DNA of 64,000 nucleotides from Streptomyces aurantiacus (GCF_027107535.1 NZ_CP114283.1:4216001-4280000); one strand, 5' to 3'; shown: positions 26,450 to 36,518, numbered from the stretch's first letter. Translations and numbers: made by a program. Notes: generated by a model from the letters alone, not told the origin.

Positions 26450-27541
26450 ATGCTGACGACTCTGGTACCGGGGGTGGGGGCAACGGTGGTCGGTAGCTAT
26501 GACGGTGTGCGTCAGGTGCGCGTGCCACCGCGCCTGGGAGCAGTCGTCGCTCTGGCACCGGTGCGCGATGGTGAGCGGCCGGCGTGGCTGGCGCTGGGCG
26601 AGGACGGAACGATCAGCCGGTGGGACGTGGCAACCGGTGATCACGAGGCTGTCGGGACCACGATCGTTCCGGAAGAACCCGACCACGAACCATTTGACGG
26701 TCGCCTCCTTCGCAGGCGCCTGCACGCCTCCCACGACGGGATGTTCGCCGCGGTGGTCAACGACTACGGGCGGTTCGGTGAGGTGATCGACCTGCGGACC
26801 GGCGAGGTCACGCTGGCCTTGGACAACCAGGGTTACGAGGAAGAGACCGTGCCGTTCTCACTGGCGTTCGGGCAGAGCCTTGGACGTTGCGTCGTGATCC
26901 ACCGCACGGACTGGAACCGGCTGGACGTGTCGGACGCGGAGTCAGGGGTCCTGCTGACGGATCGGTCGTTCCCTGCGCCCGCAGACGGAGATTCCCTGCC
27001 GAAGCATCACCTCGACTACTTCCACGGCGCACTGTATGTCAGCCCCGATGGCAAGCGGATCCTGGACGACGGCTGGATATGGCATCCGATCGGCTTCCCC
27101 TCCGTATGGGACCTTGCCCCATGGATCGAGAGCAACATGTGGGAGTCGGAGGACGGCCCGAGCCGGGTCGATGTGTGCGGCCGAGCGGACTACTGGGATC
27201 ACGGCATGACCTGGATCGACTCGGTCCGGGTCGCCGTGGAGGGAATCGGCGATACCAGCAGTACGATGCGGCAGGGGGCGCGGATCTTCGACATGAGTCG
27301 AACCGGTGAGAACGGAATGGCCGCTGAACTCCTTGCGTTCGAGGGCCCCACCGGGCCCTTCTTCAGCGATGGAACCCACCTGTTCAGTTGCGGCGACGCC
27401 GGACTGTCGATGTCGATATGGGACCCGGTCGAGGGGAAGCTCTTGGGCGTCGTCCCCGGCATATCCCCCACACATCACCACCCGGGCGCCCGGCAGTTCC
27501 TGCAGCTCGCTGACGGCGTGGTCCGTCTCTGGACTGCGTGA
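26450..27541 (+). CDS. Beta-propeller-like hypothetical protein
   Basis: A 363-residue protein with repeated short beta motifs that resemble WD40/quinoprotein blades: AWLALGEDGTISRWDVATG, GEVIDLRTGEVTLAL, ALYVSPDGKRILDDGWIW, GDAGLSMSIWDPVEGKLLG. It has no signal peptide. The frame is open from 26180, but the first 90 residues overlap the preceding broken gene and are unlike the rest, so the ATG at 26450 (MLTTLVPGVG) is preferred; it has no clear Shine-Dalgarno site. Such proteins often serve as scaffolds; the partner is unknown. Confidence 0.6.
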   Translation: MLTTLVPGVGATVVGSYDGVRQVRVPPRLGAVVALAPVRDGERPAWLALGEDGTISRWDVATGDHEAVGTTIVPEEPDHEPFDGRLLRRRLHASHDGMFAAVVNDYGRFGEVIDLRTGEVTLALDNQGYEEETVPFSLAFGQSLGRCVVIHRTDWNRLDVSDAESGVLLTDRSFPAPADGDSLPKHHLDYFHGALYVSPDGKRILDDGWIWHPIGFPSVWDLAPWIESNMWESEDGPSRVDVCGRADYWDHGMTWIDSVRVAVEGIGDTSSTMRQGARIFDMSRTGENGMAAELLAFEGPTGPFFSDGTHLFSCGDAGLSMSIWDPVEGKLLGVVPGISPTHHHPGARQFLQLADGVVRLWTA

Positions 27542-28264
27542 CCGGTGGTGGCGCTCGGCTCGACGGGACGTCGAAGCGTCGTGTCCACCGGTCTTCGCTG
27601 CGAAGTGGGGCGGCAGCCCTCAGCGGACGGCGTCCGGGTGACCAGCGGCCCGGCGCTCCTCTCGTTCCGGAAGTCGCACGAAGCTCCGGGGCACCGCGTT
27701 GCCGTGCCCGACAGGCCGCGGCTCGTAGTGGTCGGTACAGGTAGGGCCTCTTCGTGATCGGCACGCTTGCGTGGCAGCGTCTGCGCGGCCCGAGTGAGGT
27801 GGCCGAGGTCGGCTTGGCGGCGAGCTGCCGACGCTTCTGAGGCGTGCACTTGAGGCTGCGCACAGCTGTCCACGCAGGCGGCGCGGTGGTGACTCGCCCG
27901 CCATGCTCGATGCAGCGCAGGGCACGGCCGCAGCCAGAACAACCGCCTTCGCGAGCTCTCCGGTCCAGGACGGTCCCTCCGTGTGCCGCCGCGGACGAGC
28001 AGCGTGCTGCCGCGCAAGTGCCGGGCGTCAATTGCATGAGAGTAAATGCCTCATTGATTACATTGCATTTGAAGTCAACGATGGTCTGCTCGTAGTGTCG
28101 AGACGTGCTTCGGCGCCGCACTTCGGTGGCAGAGAAGATTCTTGCCTGCCGTACAGGTACTCCCCGACGAACCGGCAACTGAGCTGTCGTCGGGAGCCTT
28201 TGGAGGCCCTTCCAGTGGGCGGAAACTCCGGCACCCCCTGTCCATCGCATGAAGGAGTACAGAA
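27542..28264. other. Gene-free interval with an AT-richer control region
   Basis: About 720 bp. 27560-28010 shows no convincing gene. 28020-28080 is AT-richer and contains the inverted repeat AAATGC (28044-28049) / GCATTT (28065-28070) with a 15-nt spacer, plus a possible TTGAAG-N18-TAGTGT promoter leading to the monooxygenase gene. No regulator gene lies next to it. Confidence 0.5.
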
Positions 28265-29371
28265 GTGTCGACGAATACCACGGTGATAGTCGGCGGAGGC
28301 CTCGTAGGACTCACCACCGCCGCCTCCCTCAAACTCATCGGCCACGACGTCATTGTGCTGGAACAGGCCCCGCAGGTTCGAGCCGTCGGTGCCGGTATCG
28401 GCCTGTGGGCCAACGCGTTCAGAGAGTTCGACCACCTCGGTATCGGTTCAGCAATCCGCGACATGGGCGTCGAACAGAACACGTGGTTCTTCAACCCGGC
28501 CGGCGATCCGGTCCGCGCTCCTGGTTACACCGACAGTGATCACCAGTTCCTGCTCGTGCCGCGCGCAGAGTTGAACAACCTGTTGGCCGACACCGTCGGT
28601 CGCGACCGAATCCGCCTCGATGCCCACGTGACCGGATACACCGAGACCGAATCCGACGTCATTGTGCACCTCGCCAATGGCGAGACACTTCGTACCGACC
28701 TCCTCATCGGTGCCGACGGCGTCTACTCACACGTGCGCAAGCAACTGGTACCGGGGAGCGACGCCGTCCCGCACTTCGGGCACCACGCCTGGCGCGCGAT
28801 CGTGCCGACCGGCAGCCAGGACTCAGAATCCACCGTGCTCACCGTCGGCAGCGACCGGACCCGCGGCGGGTACGCGCGAATCGATCGTGACCGGACCGTA
28901 TGGATGGTCAACCAGTTCGATGCCGGACCGCTCACCGGAACCAAGCGTGAACGGGCACTGCAACGAGCACGGAAACTGGCTGAGGTGGGATGGAACGCCG
29001 ATCTCCTGTCCATGATCGCCGAAACGCCGGAGGAATCCATCCTGGAGAACCAGGTCACGCTGGTCCCGGAGCTGCCCCACTGGACCAGCGCGCGCGTCGC
29101 CCTGATCGGCGACGCCGCGCACGGACTGTCCCCCCACATCGCCTCCGGCGGCACGCTCGGTATCGAAGACGTCGGCGTACTGCGCAGCAGCCTGTCAGCC
29201 GAGGACGACCTGGAAAAGGCCCTCACGACCTACGAGCAAGCCCGCCGCGCCCGCTTCGAGACGGTACGCGAGCACTCCGCAGCCATCGAACACGCCGGTG
29301 ACGCAGCCGAATTCGCACAACGCTATGCCGCGTTCAGTCATTGGATGCTCACCACGGCACCCAGCACCTGA
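28265..29371 (+). CDS. FAD-dependent monooxygenase (salicylate-hydroxylase-like)
   Basis: A 368-residue class A flavin monooxygenase. It has VIVGGGLVGLTTAASLKLIG at the N-terminus, LLIGADGVYSHVRKQL (DG motif, near residue 155) and ALIGDAAHGLSPHIASGGTLGIED (GD motif, near residues 280-300). AVGAGIGLWANAF is typical of the salicylate/kynurenine hydroxylase group. The GTG start has AAGGAG 7 nt upstream. It is not closely alike in its middle part to the monooxygenase at 12032-13159, so the two are not recent duplicates. Substrate unknown. Confidence 0.85.
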   Translation: MSTNTTVIVGGGLVGLTTAASLKLIGHDVIVLEQAPQVRAVGAGIGLWANAFREFDHLGIGSAIRDMGVEQNTWFFNPAGDPVRAPGYTDSDHQFLLVPRAELNNLLADTVGRDRIRLDAHVTGYTETESDVIVHLANGETLRTDLLIGADGVYSHVRKQLVPGSDAVPHFGHHAWRAIVPTGSQDSESTVLTVGSDRTRGGYARIDRDRTVWMVNQFDAGPLTGTKRERALQRARKLAEVGWNADLLSMIAETPEESILENQVTLVPELPHWTSARVALIGDAAHGLSPHIASGGTLGIEDVGVLRSSLSAEDDLEKALTTYEQARRARFETVREHSAAIEHAGDAAEFAQRYAAFSHWMLTTAPST

Positions 29372-29537
29372 CATCACTCAGCAGGACAAGCCGCTCACTG
29401 TGCGGGCGGGGCGCGCCACACCAGCGCGAATCTGGACCAAGCCCTGGGGACTGACCATCCGCCACCCAGGAGCCCCTCCATCAATCAAGGGATCAGCTGT
29501 GAAATTCCATACTCGTATTGCAGGGGGCGGGCAGTAA

Positions 29538-30170
29538 ATGCCGGACTGGATAGGCCTCGCAGAGTCCTTACTGGCGTCTCCCGCTCTATACGCCGTACTC
29601 ATCGCGGTTTCCTTACTCGACTCCTTCCTCCCGTTGATCCCGAGTGAACCCGTCGTGATCCTCGCAGGCGTCGCCAGTGCAACCGGGCAGGCGAATATCA
29701 TGCTCGTCATCGCCGCTACGACGGCCGGTGCCTTTCTCGGCGACCTCGTCCCCTATTCCATCGGCAGGCTGATGGGGGAGCGGGTGGTCAAGCGTCTGCC
29801 AGTGGGGACCAAACGCCGGTCCGCATACGACTGGTTCGATCGAGAACTCGCATCACGCGGCGGCTTTGTACTCGTCTCCACTCGGTTCATTCCGGTCGGG
29901 CGCTATCTTGCTACGGGTACGGCGGGCGTGGTGCGGTATCCGCTGCGCAAGTTCATGCTGTACGTTGCACTTTCCACCGCTACATGGAGCGCCTACACCG
30001 CCCTGTCGGGGTATCTAGGGGGCGTCTTCTTCCAGGAGAACACTCTCCTCGCCATCGCCGTCGGTGTCGGGCTCGCATTGGTCGTAACCGGCGCGGTGGA
30101 GGTTTCACGACATGTTCGGCGCCGCAGGAATCCTGTCGCGTCGGATGACATGGCTGCCGGACACCGCTGA
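29538..30170 (+). CDS. DedA-family membrane protein
   Basis: A 210-residue integral membrane protein of the DedA/VTT family, which acts in lipid-carrier recycling and membrane homeostasis. Hallmarks are SFLPLIPSEPVVILAG (the conserved Glu near residue 37), AFLGDLVPYSIGRLMG, and STRFIPVGRYLATGTAG with the essential Arg in FIPVGR. Helices lie near residues 12-32, 45-65, 130-155 and 165-190. It lies 166 bp after the monooxygenase on the same strand and may be expressed on its own; a GGGGGCGGG stretch precedes the ATG. Confidence 0.9.
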   Translation: MPDWIGLAESLLASPALYAVLIAVSLLDSFLPLIPSEPVVILAGVASATGQANIMLVIAATTAGAFLGDLVPYSIGRLMGERVVKRLPVGTKRRSAYDWFDRELASRGGFVLVSTRFIPVGRYLATGTAGVVRYPLRKFMLYVALSTATWSAYTALSGYLGGVFFQENTLLAIAVGVGLALVVTGAVEVSRHVRRRRNPVASDDMAAGHR

Positions 30171-30322
30171 ACTGCCGCACCGGCACCGAGAATGCCTCGG
30201 GGCGTGGGGCGGAGACCAGGCCCCGAGGACATCGGATCCTGCCCCGCAGGCCCTTCCGCCGGGACAAGAGCCTCGCCTGCAACGGGTAGGCAGACCACTC
30301 CAGTGACCAAGGAGGACCACCT

Positions 30323-32137
30323 GTGCGCTCCGTCGATCGGGAGCACCGTCAGGCCGGTGAGCGGACATCGGGCGCGTCGCGCCAGACACCCCCGCCCACG
30401 GCCATGAGCAGTGCGTGGGTACGGCATCTGCAGCGAGTGGCCGCGGACGGTGCCACCTCGTCGCCCTCCGGAGCCGGCCGGGAGGCCGAGGTTGCCGACC
30501 CGCCCCGGGTGCAGCGGGCCCCGGTGGACGAAGGCCTGCAGTCGTCGTCACGGCCCCACGACCCCGCAGACCCGCACGCCGGTCAGGTGTCCGTCCAGCG
30601 GATGCACCAGAGCGCCGGGACCGAGGACCCTGCCGTCGAGCAGGCCGGGCAGCAGGCCGAGGGGGCGGAGGCCATCGCCCGCCTGAGCCAGTCGATCGAA
30701 CAGCACACGGTTCAGAGCAAGATGAAGAAGAGCGTCTTCGCGCCGGGTACCTGGTGGCCCGAGCAGTGGATGGTCGAGGGCCCGGCCCGGCTCAGGAAGA
30801 TCCTTGACCGGCGGGTGATGCGCGGCGAGGCCTTCAACAACCAGGACCTGGACGACATCAAGCACCTCTCCGCGGTGAACGCGCAGTGGCTCGAGAAAGT
30901 GGGCATCGGCACCTACGAGCAGGCAGAGAGCTACACGAAGGGCCGGTTCGACGACTGGTTGACGCTTCCTGCGGGCAAGCGCGTCCTCACAGCCACCCTG
31001 GCCGTCCGCGCCAACCACCCGGCCGTGCGGGAGGCGGGCCGGAGCACGCCGATCTCGCCGGACTACACGCTTGGCCGGTTCATGCTCACTCAGGCGCCCA
31101 GCACCTCGCCGGAGGAGAAGCAGGACCTGGAGCGGGAGCGCGACGAGCAGATCCGGGAGACGGCCATCGACACCCTGCACCCGGCCGGGATCGCGCCCGA
31201 GCGCCTGCACCCGGACGGCATCCCCGAGACGGGCCCCACGACGGGCAAGGGCAAGGGCAGGAGTACGGCACCGGACTTCGTGGCGAAGGACGCGCGGGCC
31301 CGCGAGATGCTCACCAAGGTGCTGCTCATCCTGCAGAACGGGCTGAAGCTGTACGACCCGGAGGCCGGGGCGCACGCAGCCGACTACGAAAAGGACGTCA
31401 TCCGCGCCCTCGCCCACGGCGGACGGGTCAACATCCGTATCCCCGCGCTGAGTTCCGCGGCCGAGCCGGCCTACTCGCTGCCGGAGTTCCTGGGCGTGAC
31501 GCAGGACGACCGGACGAACACCCTCGCGGGGGATGTCGTCGACCGTGGCTTCGCCACGCACCGTACTTCCATCGGGGCCAACAAGGAGGGCAAGCCCGGC
31601 GCGTTCAAGGAGAAGGGCGGCGTTGGCGCATCGCTCACCAACATGGTTTCCGTCGGCGCCGACCGCCCCGACCTGTGGGGTCAGGACATCTCCGGTGGCG
31701 GCCTCGGCTCCAAGGACTGGAACGGCGACGTGGTACCGCCGAACGGGTCGTACGGCCACATGTTGCTCGTCCATCACCGGCCGACCACGAAAAGGGACGG
31801 CTCGCTGCAGATCGGCATCGAGACCCTCGCGCCGGACGCCCCCAGCCTGGTGGGTTACCAGCGCGACTTCCGCTCCACCGAGGCCACCGCCAACCCGGAG
31901 TCGGTTCTGCACGGGCACAAGGGCGACAAGGTCGGCTCGGGCGGGCTGGGCAAGAACGAACGCCTGGTCGAGCTGGGGGAGTTGGGCAAGGCTCACGCCA
32001 GCGGGAACTGGCGCACCTTCTTGGACGAGATCAAGAAGCAGTGGGACGCCGCACTGGCGGAGACCGAGGACGGCTCCCGGGAACGGCGGGCCCTGTACCA
32101 AGGCTTGGTCGGCCCACGAGCACAGCCGAAATCCTGA
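30323..32137 (+). CDS. Large hydrophilic protein, possible contractile-injection-system cargo
   Basis: A 604-residue protein with no signal peptide or transmembrane helix. AAGGAGG lies at good spacing before the GTG start. The N-terminus ([13 protein letters not shown], then [31 protein letters not shown] and VSVQRMHQS) resembles the leader of Streptomyces eCIS cargo proteins, in which RLLxLQRxAGN and VQR motifs precede a DUF4157-type region. No HExxH metal site is present. The remaining 480 residues ([41 protein letters not shown]) form a domain I do not recognise and could be a toxin. No eCIS structural genes lie in the window, so the assignment is tentative. Confidence 0.6.
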   Translation: MRSVDREHRQAGERTSGASRQTPPPTAMSSAWVRHLQRVAADGATSSPSGAGREAEVADPPRVQRAPVDEGLQSSSRPHDPADPHAGQVSVQRMHQSAGTEDPAVEQAGQQAEGAEAIARLSQSIEQHTVQSKMKKSVFAPGTWWPEQWMVEGPARLRKILDRRVMRGEAFNNQDLDDIKHLSAVNAQWLEKVGIGTYEQAESYTKGRFDDWLTLPAGKRVLTATLAVRANHPAVREAGRSTPISPDYTLGRFMLTQAPSTSPEEKQDLERERDEQIRETAIDTLHPAGIAPERLHPDGIPETGPTTGKGKGRSTAPDFVAKDARAREMLTKVLLILQNGLKLYDPEAGAHAADYEKDVIRALAHGGRVNIRIPALSSAAEPAYSLPEFLGVTQDDRTNTLAGDVVDRGFATHRTSIGANKEGKPGAFKEKGGVGASLTNMVSVGADRPDLWGQDISGGGLGSKDWNGDVVPPNGSYGHMLLVHHRPTTKRDGSLQIGIETLAPDAPSLVGYQRDFRSTEATANPESVLHGHKGDKVGSGGLGKNERLVELGELGKAHASGNWRTFLDEIKKQWDAALAETEDGSRERRALYQGLVGPRAQPKS

Positions 32138-32317
32138 CGAACGGCGTTCGGCTGCCCGAAGGATCCGCCCGCAGGCAGGTGGGCTTTCAGGGGGCGGCCC
32201 TCTGGGCAGGCAGGTCGAAAGGCACAGCGGCCTCGGGCCTGGGCGACGACAAGGGGCGGGTGTCTCCGTCGGCTCTGGCTGGTCGGTGTGCCGGGCGGAC
32301 GCACTGTGGGTGCGGCC

Positions 32318-33298
32318 TCACCGCAGCGTGCGCATGGACGTGCCGATGTACACGGCCAGGACGAGCAGGAAGCCGCCTCCGGCGAACGCCATCTCCGTTG
32401 TGGTCGGCTCCCGCCCCAGCAGCAGGGGCCGCCAGCCGAGGAACACCCCCACCGCGAGCCCGGCCCGGATGGTCTGCGCGAGCGGCGACCAGGCCAGCCG
32501 CTGGAGGCGGTCGGCGTGGGCCCCGATGGTGAAGCAGGGGGTCAGAACGGCACCCCCGATGACGGCAAGGACGACGAACGCCGCCAGCGCGGCGTCGCCG
32601 TTCTCGTCGTCCGGGAAGGCCGCCCACTGTCCCGCCGTGAGCGTGGGCAGGTGCTTTCGCTCGTCGATGTAACCGTCCGACCGCGCCCACAGAACGTCAA
32701 CCGCAGTCCCTTCGACGGGCTTGTCGTACGTGAACGCGTCCGGCACGGCGAGCCGTCCGGGGCCACCGGGTACGGCGACGACGAGGCGACTGGTGTACCC
32801 CTCCAGGTCACCGTCGCTCAATTCCTTGCGCACCTGCCCCGGCTGGGCCACCACGGTCGCGGTGCTCACCTCGGCACCCGCATCCTGTAGCACGTCGATG
32901 CGTTCCTCTCCGTCGGGTGAGGTCATCATCGCGGCTGGGAAAACTCCCGCGCAGAAGGCCACGAGCAGCCATACAGCGGCGGTACGGAGCTTGACCCAGA
33001 GCACGGAGTCGTGGAATGCAAGCGCGCCGGGATCGCTCCAGGCATGTGGCGCCTTGGTGAGAGGAACTGTGACGCTGGTGTACCGCCTCCACCATGCCGC
33101 TACTGTCGGCACTCGCAGCGCCCACAACGCCACCACCCGCACCACAGCGCACCCCATGGCGATGGCACCCCACACCAGGGGCTCACGAACGGGCCGCGGC
33201 ACAGGCCCGCTCCCGAGCAGCTGCCAGCAGGCGACGGCGGCTGCTCCCCACGCAGCGAGCCCGCTCAGACGCACCAGCCAGACCAGCATGTGCCGCAT
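32318..33298 (-). CDS. Integral membrane protein, unknown function
   Basis: A 326-residue protein starting MRHMLVWLVRLSGLAAWG. Hydrophobic helices lie near residues 5-25, 38-62, 105-125, 238-260 and 275-320, with an extracytoplasmic loop of about 100 residues between the third and fourth (GEERIDVLQDAGAEVSTATVV..VAVPGGPGRLAVPDAFTYD). AGGTGGGG lies upstream of the ATG; the longer frame adds an implausible Arg/Ser-rich start. It converges with the cargo-like gene. The layout recalls DUF3592-type or Rv-style membrane proteins, but I cannot name a family. Confidence 0.7.
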   Translation of the reverse strand: MRHMLVWLVRLSGLAAWGAAAVACWQLLGSGPVPRPVREPLVWGAIAMGCAVVRVVALWALRVPTVAAWWRRYTSVTVPLTKAPHAWSDPGALAFHDSVLWVKLRTAAVWLLVAFCAGVFPAAMMTSPDGEERIDVLQDAGAEVSTATVVAQPGQVRKELSDGDLEGYTSRLVVAVPGGPGRLAVPDAFTYDKPVEGTAVDVLWARSDGYIDERKHLPTLTAGQWAAFPDDENGDAALAAFVVLAVIGGAVLTPCFTIGAHADRLQRLAWSPLAQTIRAGLAVGVFLGWRPLLLGREPTTTEMAFAGGGFLLVLAVYIGTSMRTLR

Positions 33299-33449
33299 GC
33301 ACGCCCCACCTTTCCTACGGCAGCCCGTCGTATCCCGTTCCCATGAGAAGCCCGAGAAGCCACGTCGACCGCAGTACGTAGGTGCCACGGAACGGGAAGA
33401 CGCGTCGTGTTCGTGCCTCATGCACGTCGCTTCCGCGAGCCTCGGGGAG

Positions 33450-34337
33450 TCAGCCGACGGTCTGCTCCGCCGTGGAGGAGTTCCCCGAGCGGTTCCGGGT
33501 GATGGCGTAGCCGAAGGCCGTCGCCAGTACGTACATGAGAACGGAGTAGACAGCACTGGGAACTGCCACTTCGGTGTTGTCCAGGACGCTCAGTGCGATG
33601 GTGAGGGCCACGGTGGTGTTGTGGATCCCCACTTCCATGGCACTGGCGACGGCCTGCCCCTCATTCAGGCGAAGGGCCTTGGCACCGCCGTAGCCGATGC
33701 TGAGACTTGCCAGGCAGAAGATGCCGGTGACCAGCCCGACCTGGCGGACGTAGTCGGCAAGGTTCTCCCGTTCTCCCAGGAGTGCGGCGAGGGACACCGC
33801 AACCAGGACGGCGATGGAGAACACACGGACCGGGCGGTCCGCTCGGGCGGCGAAGTCCGCGGAACGGTTCCGGACGAGCATGCCGATCACGACCGGGATG
33901 AGCACGATGGCGATGACTTGCAAAACCTTGCCGAATTGCAGTCCAAGGTCGCCCTCGGCGTCGAAGTGGCTGATGGCCAGGTTGGTGATGAGCGGAATGG
34001 TGACGGCCGCCAGCACGGAATTGATCGCGGTGAGAGTGATGTTGAACGCCACGTCCCCGCGGAACAGGTGGCTGAAGAGGTTGGCGGTGGTGCCACCCGG
34101 GGACGCGGCCAGCAGCATCACGCCCACGGCGAGCAGCGGGTCCATGTCGAAGATCTCGACCAGGCCGAAAGCGAGGAGCGGGAGCACCACGATCTGCACG
34201 GTCAGAGCGAAGGCGACCGCTTTGGGCGAACGGGCGACGCGCTTGAAGTCGGCAGGGGTGAGCGACAGCCCGAGGCCGAACATGATGATGGCGAGAGCGA
34301 TGGGCAAGCCAGTCGTGATCAGCGCTGAATCGCTCAT
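33450..34337 (-). CDS. BASS (bile acid:sodium symporter-like) transporter
   Basis: A 295-residue membrane protein with about nine helices. Family motifs are IIMFGLGLSLTPADFKRV, LLAASPGGTTANLFSHLFRGDVAFNITLTAINSVLA and SAMEVGIHNTTVALTIALSVL, the crossed helix regions that bind sodium and substrate in the BASS fold. Bacterial members move organic anions or keto acids; the substrate here is unknown. AGGAAGG lies before the ATG at 34337. It has no operon partner: the next gene upstream is a response-regulator relic. Confidence 0.9.
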   Translation of the reverse strand: MSDSALITTGLPIALAIIMFGLGLSLTPADFKRVARSPKAVAFALTVQIVVLPLLAFGLVEIFDMDPLLAVGVMLLAASPGGTTANLFSHLFRGDVAFNITLTAINSVLAAVTIPLITNLAISHFDAEGDLGLQFGKVLQVIAIVLIPVVIGMLVRNRSADFAARADRPVRVFSIAVLVAVSLAALLGERENLADYVRQVGLVTGIFCLASLSIGYGGAKALRLNEGQAVASAMEVGIHNTTVALTIALSVLDNTEVAVPSAVYSVLMYVLATAFGYAITRNRSGNSSTAEQTVG

Positions 34338-34499
34338 GCCTGAGGCCTTCCTGGATGACGGGCGGCAAAGGCCGGCAAAGCCGCTGCATGGCCGCAGGTC
34401 GCCATAGTGAAGCAGCTGTTCAGCATCTAATACAAGGTTTGAGCTGGGCCGTGTGACAGGCGATCCGGGGCGCCGGCGGGGCGCCCGGTGCATGACGCC

Positions 34500-34893
34500 T
34501 CACGAGCCCATGTGCACGGTCGGCGGTGGCACGACGAAAGGCTTGAACCGGCCCGCTGTGAGCTGCTCCAGGGGATCGTGGCGGCGGCGCAGTAACTGGC
34601 GCACCACCTCGGGATCGGCCACCGTCCCGCCGCTCGCCACCTTGTGGAGTGCTTCCACGAAATCCTCGACCTGGCCGACCCGGTCCTTGAGCAGATAGCC
34701 GACGCCCGATCCGTCTCCGGAGTCAAGGAGTTCCGCTGCGTACGTCCGTTGCACGTACTGACTGAGGAGCAGGATCGGGAGTGTGGGGCGCTTCTCGCGC
34801 AGCCGCACCGCGGCATGCAGTCCCTCGTCCTGGAAGCCCGGCGGCATGCGTACGTCCGTCACCACGATGTCGGGACCGTGCTCCTCGACAGCG
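34500..34893 (-). pseudogene. Response-regulator relic
   Basis: A receiver-domain fragment. AVEEHGPDIVVTDVRMPPGF, AAVRLREKRPTLPILLLSQYV and GVGYLLKDRVGQVEDFVEAL cover beta-3 to alpha-5, including the phosphoacceptor Asp and the Lys. The first 45 or so residues of the domain are absent, and just where a LuxR domain should begin (DPLEQLT) the frame runs into unrelated residues and stops. The 5' side abuts the stop of the ComB-like gene. Both ends lost means it cannot be functional. Confidence 0.75.
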
Positions 34894-35568
34894 TCAGTTC
34901 CGGAGTGGCCGCAGCACTGCCATCCCTGCCTCGAGTCCGACCTTCATGGCGAAGTCGAAGCGGTCCACCTCCAAGCACAAGTCCACATCCGTGGGGTGAG
35001 CACCGCGGCGTCGTTCGAGGCGAAGGTCGTCTGCGGCCTGGGAGGCGCGGGCGCGGTGCAGATAAGGGCCGGGGTCGGGACGATCCCCGGCCAGAAGCCG
35101 GTCCAGGTACTGGGCGCAGGCCAGATCCTCGGCGGCCCGGCCGTCATCGCCGGTGGCCACGAACGTCACCGGGCCCGCGCCGGCATCCGCCAGGGCCCGG
35201 GCCGTCGCGTCGGCCACGACAAAACTGGCGCACAGTGCCACTTTCGCCTCGACGACAGCCAGAGCCCCGACCGTTCCCGCAGTGGTCTTCTGGATCACGG
35301 TGCGGTCGGCCAAGTCGGCCTCCCGGATCAGTCCAGGGGAGTTGACCAGGTCGAATCCACTGACCGGCGCCCCGTCCTTGAGCGCAAGCCATCCCGGGTG
35401 GGAGGCCTTGATCGCCAGTGCCTCGTCTGCGTCAGCGGCGAGAACGATCTTTTCTGCCCCGCGGTGGAAAGCCCACGCGGCGGTGGTGAACGCACGCATC
35501 ACATCGATCACAACGGCCACCTGCTCGGAGCCGTCCACCTCGGGTATTCCGACTGTTCGCGAGTCCAT
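34894..35568 (-). CDS. comB: ComB-like 2-phosphosulfolactate phosphatase
   Basis: A 224-residue protein of the ComB family, named for hydrolysis of 2-phosphosulfolactate in coenzyme M synthesis. Motifs are [54 protein letters not shown] and [21 protein letters not shown]. Streptomyces makes no coenzyme M, so its real substrate is probably another phospho-hydroxy acid or acetoin-like compound; this is family knowledge plus inference. The gene is intact but sits between two relics, a response regulator downstream and an AraC fragment upstream. Confidence 0.85.
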   Translation of the reverse strand: MDSRTVGIPEVDGSEQVAVVIDVMRAFTTAAWAFHRGAEKIVLAADADEALAIKASHPGWLALKDGAPVSGFDLVNSPGLIREADLADRTVIQKTTAGTVGALAVVEAKVALCASFVVADATARALADAGAGPVTFVATGDDGRAAEDLACAQYLDRLLAGDRPDPGPYLHRARASQAADDLRLERRRGAHPTDVDLCLEVDRFDFAMKVGLEAGMAVLRPLRN

Positions 35569-35679
35569 GTCGGGATGGTCGCAGCCCGATGAAGCGGTCC
35601 ACAAGGCACATTGACGATCTATCGGCGACTCGGGATCCGCTGAGTTCGGCCCCTCACGGGCAGGCGCTGGAACATCTCC

Positions 35680-35964
35680 CAGGTGCGCTGGATCGGACCT
35701 TCTGATGTTCTTCGCGCACTGCACAAGCGGCGGGGTTGGGCCGGTACGGTCGCGGAAAAGGCGGCGTCGTGTGGGGCGACGTGGGTAAGCAGGCGGGCGG
35801 TGTGAGCCTGCAGGGCGACCCTCTCGAACAGGAATGCAGGGGCCGCGGGCGCTGCCGGGTGGGTGCCAGGACTGGGTGTATCCGGGGCGTACCCACAGCC
35901 ACTGGCCCGGAGTGATGGTGCGGGATGTTGGAGTCGCGGACCCCTCCTGCGCGGCCTCTTTCAC
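35680..35964 (-). pseudogene. AraC-family regulator relic (cupin part)
   Basis: Reading on the minus strand from 35960, [22 protein letters not shown] resembles the N-terminal sensor domain of AraC-type activators. After GPCI a one-base frame change gives [20 protein letters not shown] and then [13 protein letters not shown], which extends the same domain. No helix-turn-helix region follows. It overlaps the end of the MarR gene upstream. This is read from pattern only and needs a database comparison. Confidence 0.45.
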
Positions 35965-36443
35965 ATGCTCTGGCCGTGGTGATTCACAAGGGTGGTGAGG
36001 AGCCGGGCCAACTGCTCGCGTTCCGGTGTGGTCAGTGGCGCAAGCGTCCGGTCCTGCACCTGGCTAAGGATCTTGTCCAACGTCAGTAGTTGCCGATGTC
36101 CCTGCTCGGTGACGGTGATGACGTTCTGTCGGCGATCGGCAGGGTTCGGTGAGCGTTCCACCAGCCTGCGATCGGCTAGCTCGTTGATCACCGTGACCAT
36201 GTCTCCGCGATAGATGCCCGTGCGGCGGCTGAGGTCGGCCTGGCTGGCGGGTCCGAACTCGTCCAGCGTGGCGAGCACCGCGTAATGCCATTTGCGGGCG
36301 TCCGCGCGCGCCAACTCCTCGTTGACCAGGCGATCCGAATGGATCGCGGCCAGCGACAGGAGGCGGGTCGTCAGATTCTGGAGCCGCGCCGCAGTGTCCT
36401 GCCGGCCGCTCGGACCCGTCATGTCGGGGGTGCTGTCGCTCAT
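35961..36443 (-). CDS. MarR-family transcriptional regulator
   Basis: A 160-residue winged-helix repressor. The DNA-binding part is [62 protein letters not shown], with the recognition helix at [11 protein letters not shown] and the wing at PADRRQNVI; flanking helices form the dimer. It is divergent from an epoxide hydrolase gene with 140 bp between starts. Two perfect GTTAGT-N3-ACTAAC palindromes lie in that gap and are the obvious operators. Ligand-induced release would switch on the hydrolase. Confidence 0.93.
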   Translation of the reverse strand: MSDSTPDMTGPSGRQDTAARLQNLTTRLLSLAAIHSDRLVNEELARADARKWHYAVLATLDEFGPASQADLSRRTGIYRGDMVTVINELADRRLVERSPNPADRRQNVITVTEQGHRQLLTLDKILSQVQDRTLAPLTTPEREQLARLLTTLVNHHGQSM

Positions 36444-36461
36444 GCCGAGATCGTACGTTGC

Positions 36462-36476
36462 GTTAGTCCCACTAAC
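36462..36476. promoter_or_regulatory. MarR operator 1
   Basis: GTTAGTCCCACTAAC, a perfect 6+6 bp palindrome with a 3-bp centre, 19 bp upstream of the marR start. Confidence 0.85.
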
Positions 36477-36501
36477 AAACTACGCTCGCCAGCGACAGAA
36501 G

Positions 36502-36518
36502 CGTTAGTGTCACTAACG
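36502..36518. promoter_or_regulatory. MarR operator 2
   Basis: CGTTAGTGTCACTAACG, the same palindrome extended by one base pair, 41 bp (about four helical turns) centre to centre from operator 1 and 66 bp before the hydrolase start. Confidence 0.85.

Noticed and set aside
27384..28250. 288-codon minus-strand frame between the hypothetical protein and the monooxygenase
   Set aside because: Arg-rich with no family resemblance or ribosome site; overlaps the end of a + strand gene and the promoter region.
12032..29371. The two FAD monooxygenases as a recent duplication
   Set aside because: Only the cofactor motifs agree; their middle regions and promoters differ.
30548..32101. 517-codon minus-strand frame opposite the cargo-like gene
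   Set aside because: The + strand frame has a strong ribosome site and typical codon bias; the minus frame has neither.
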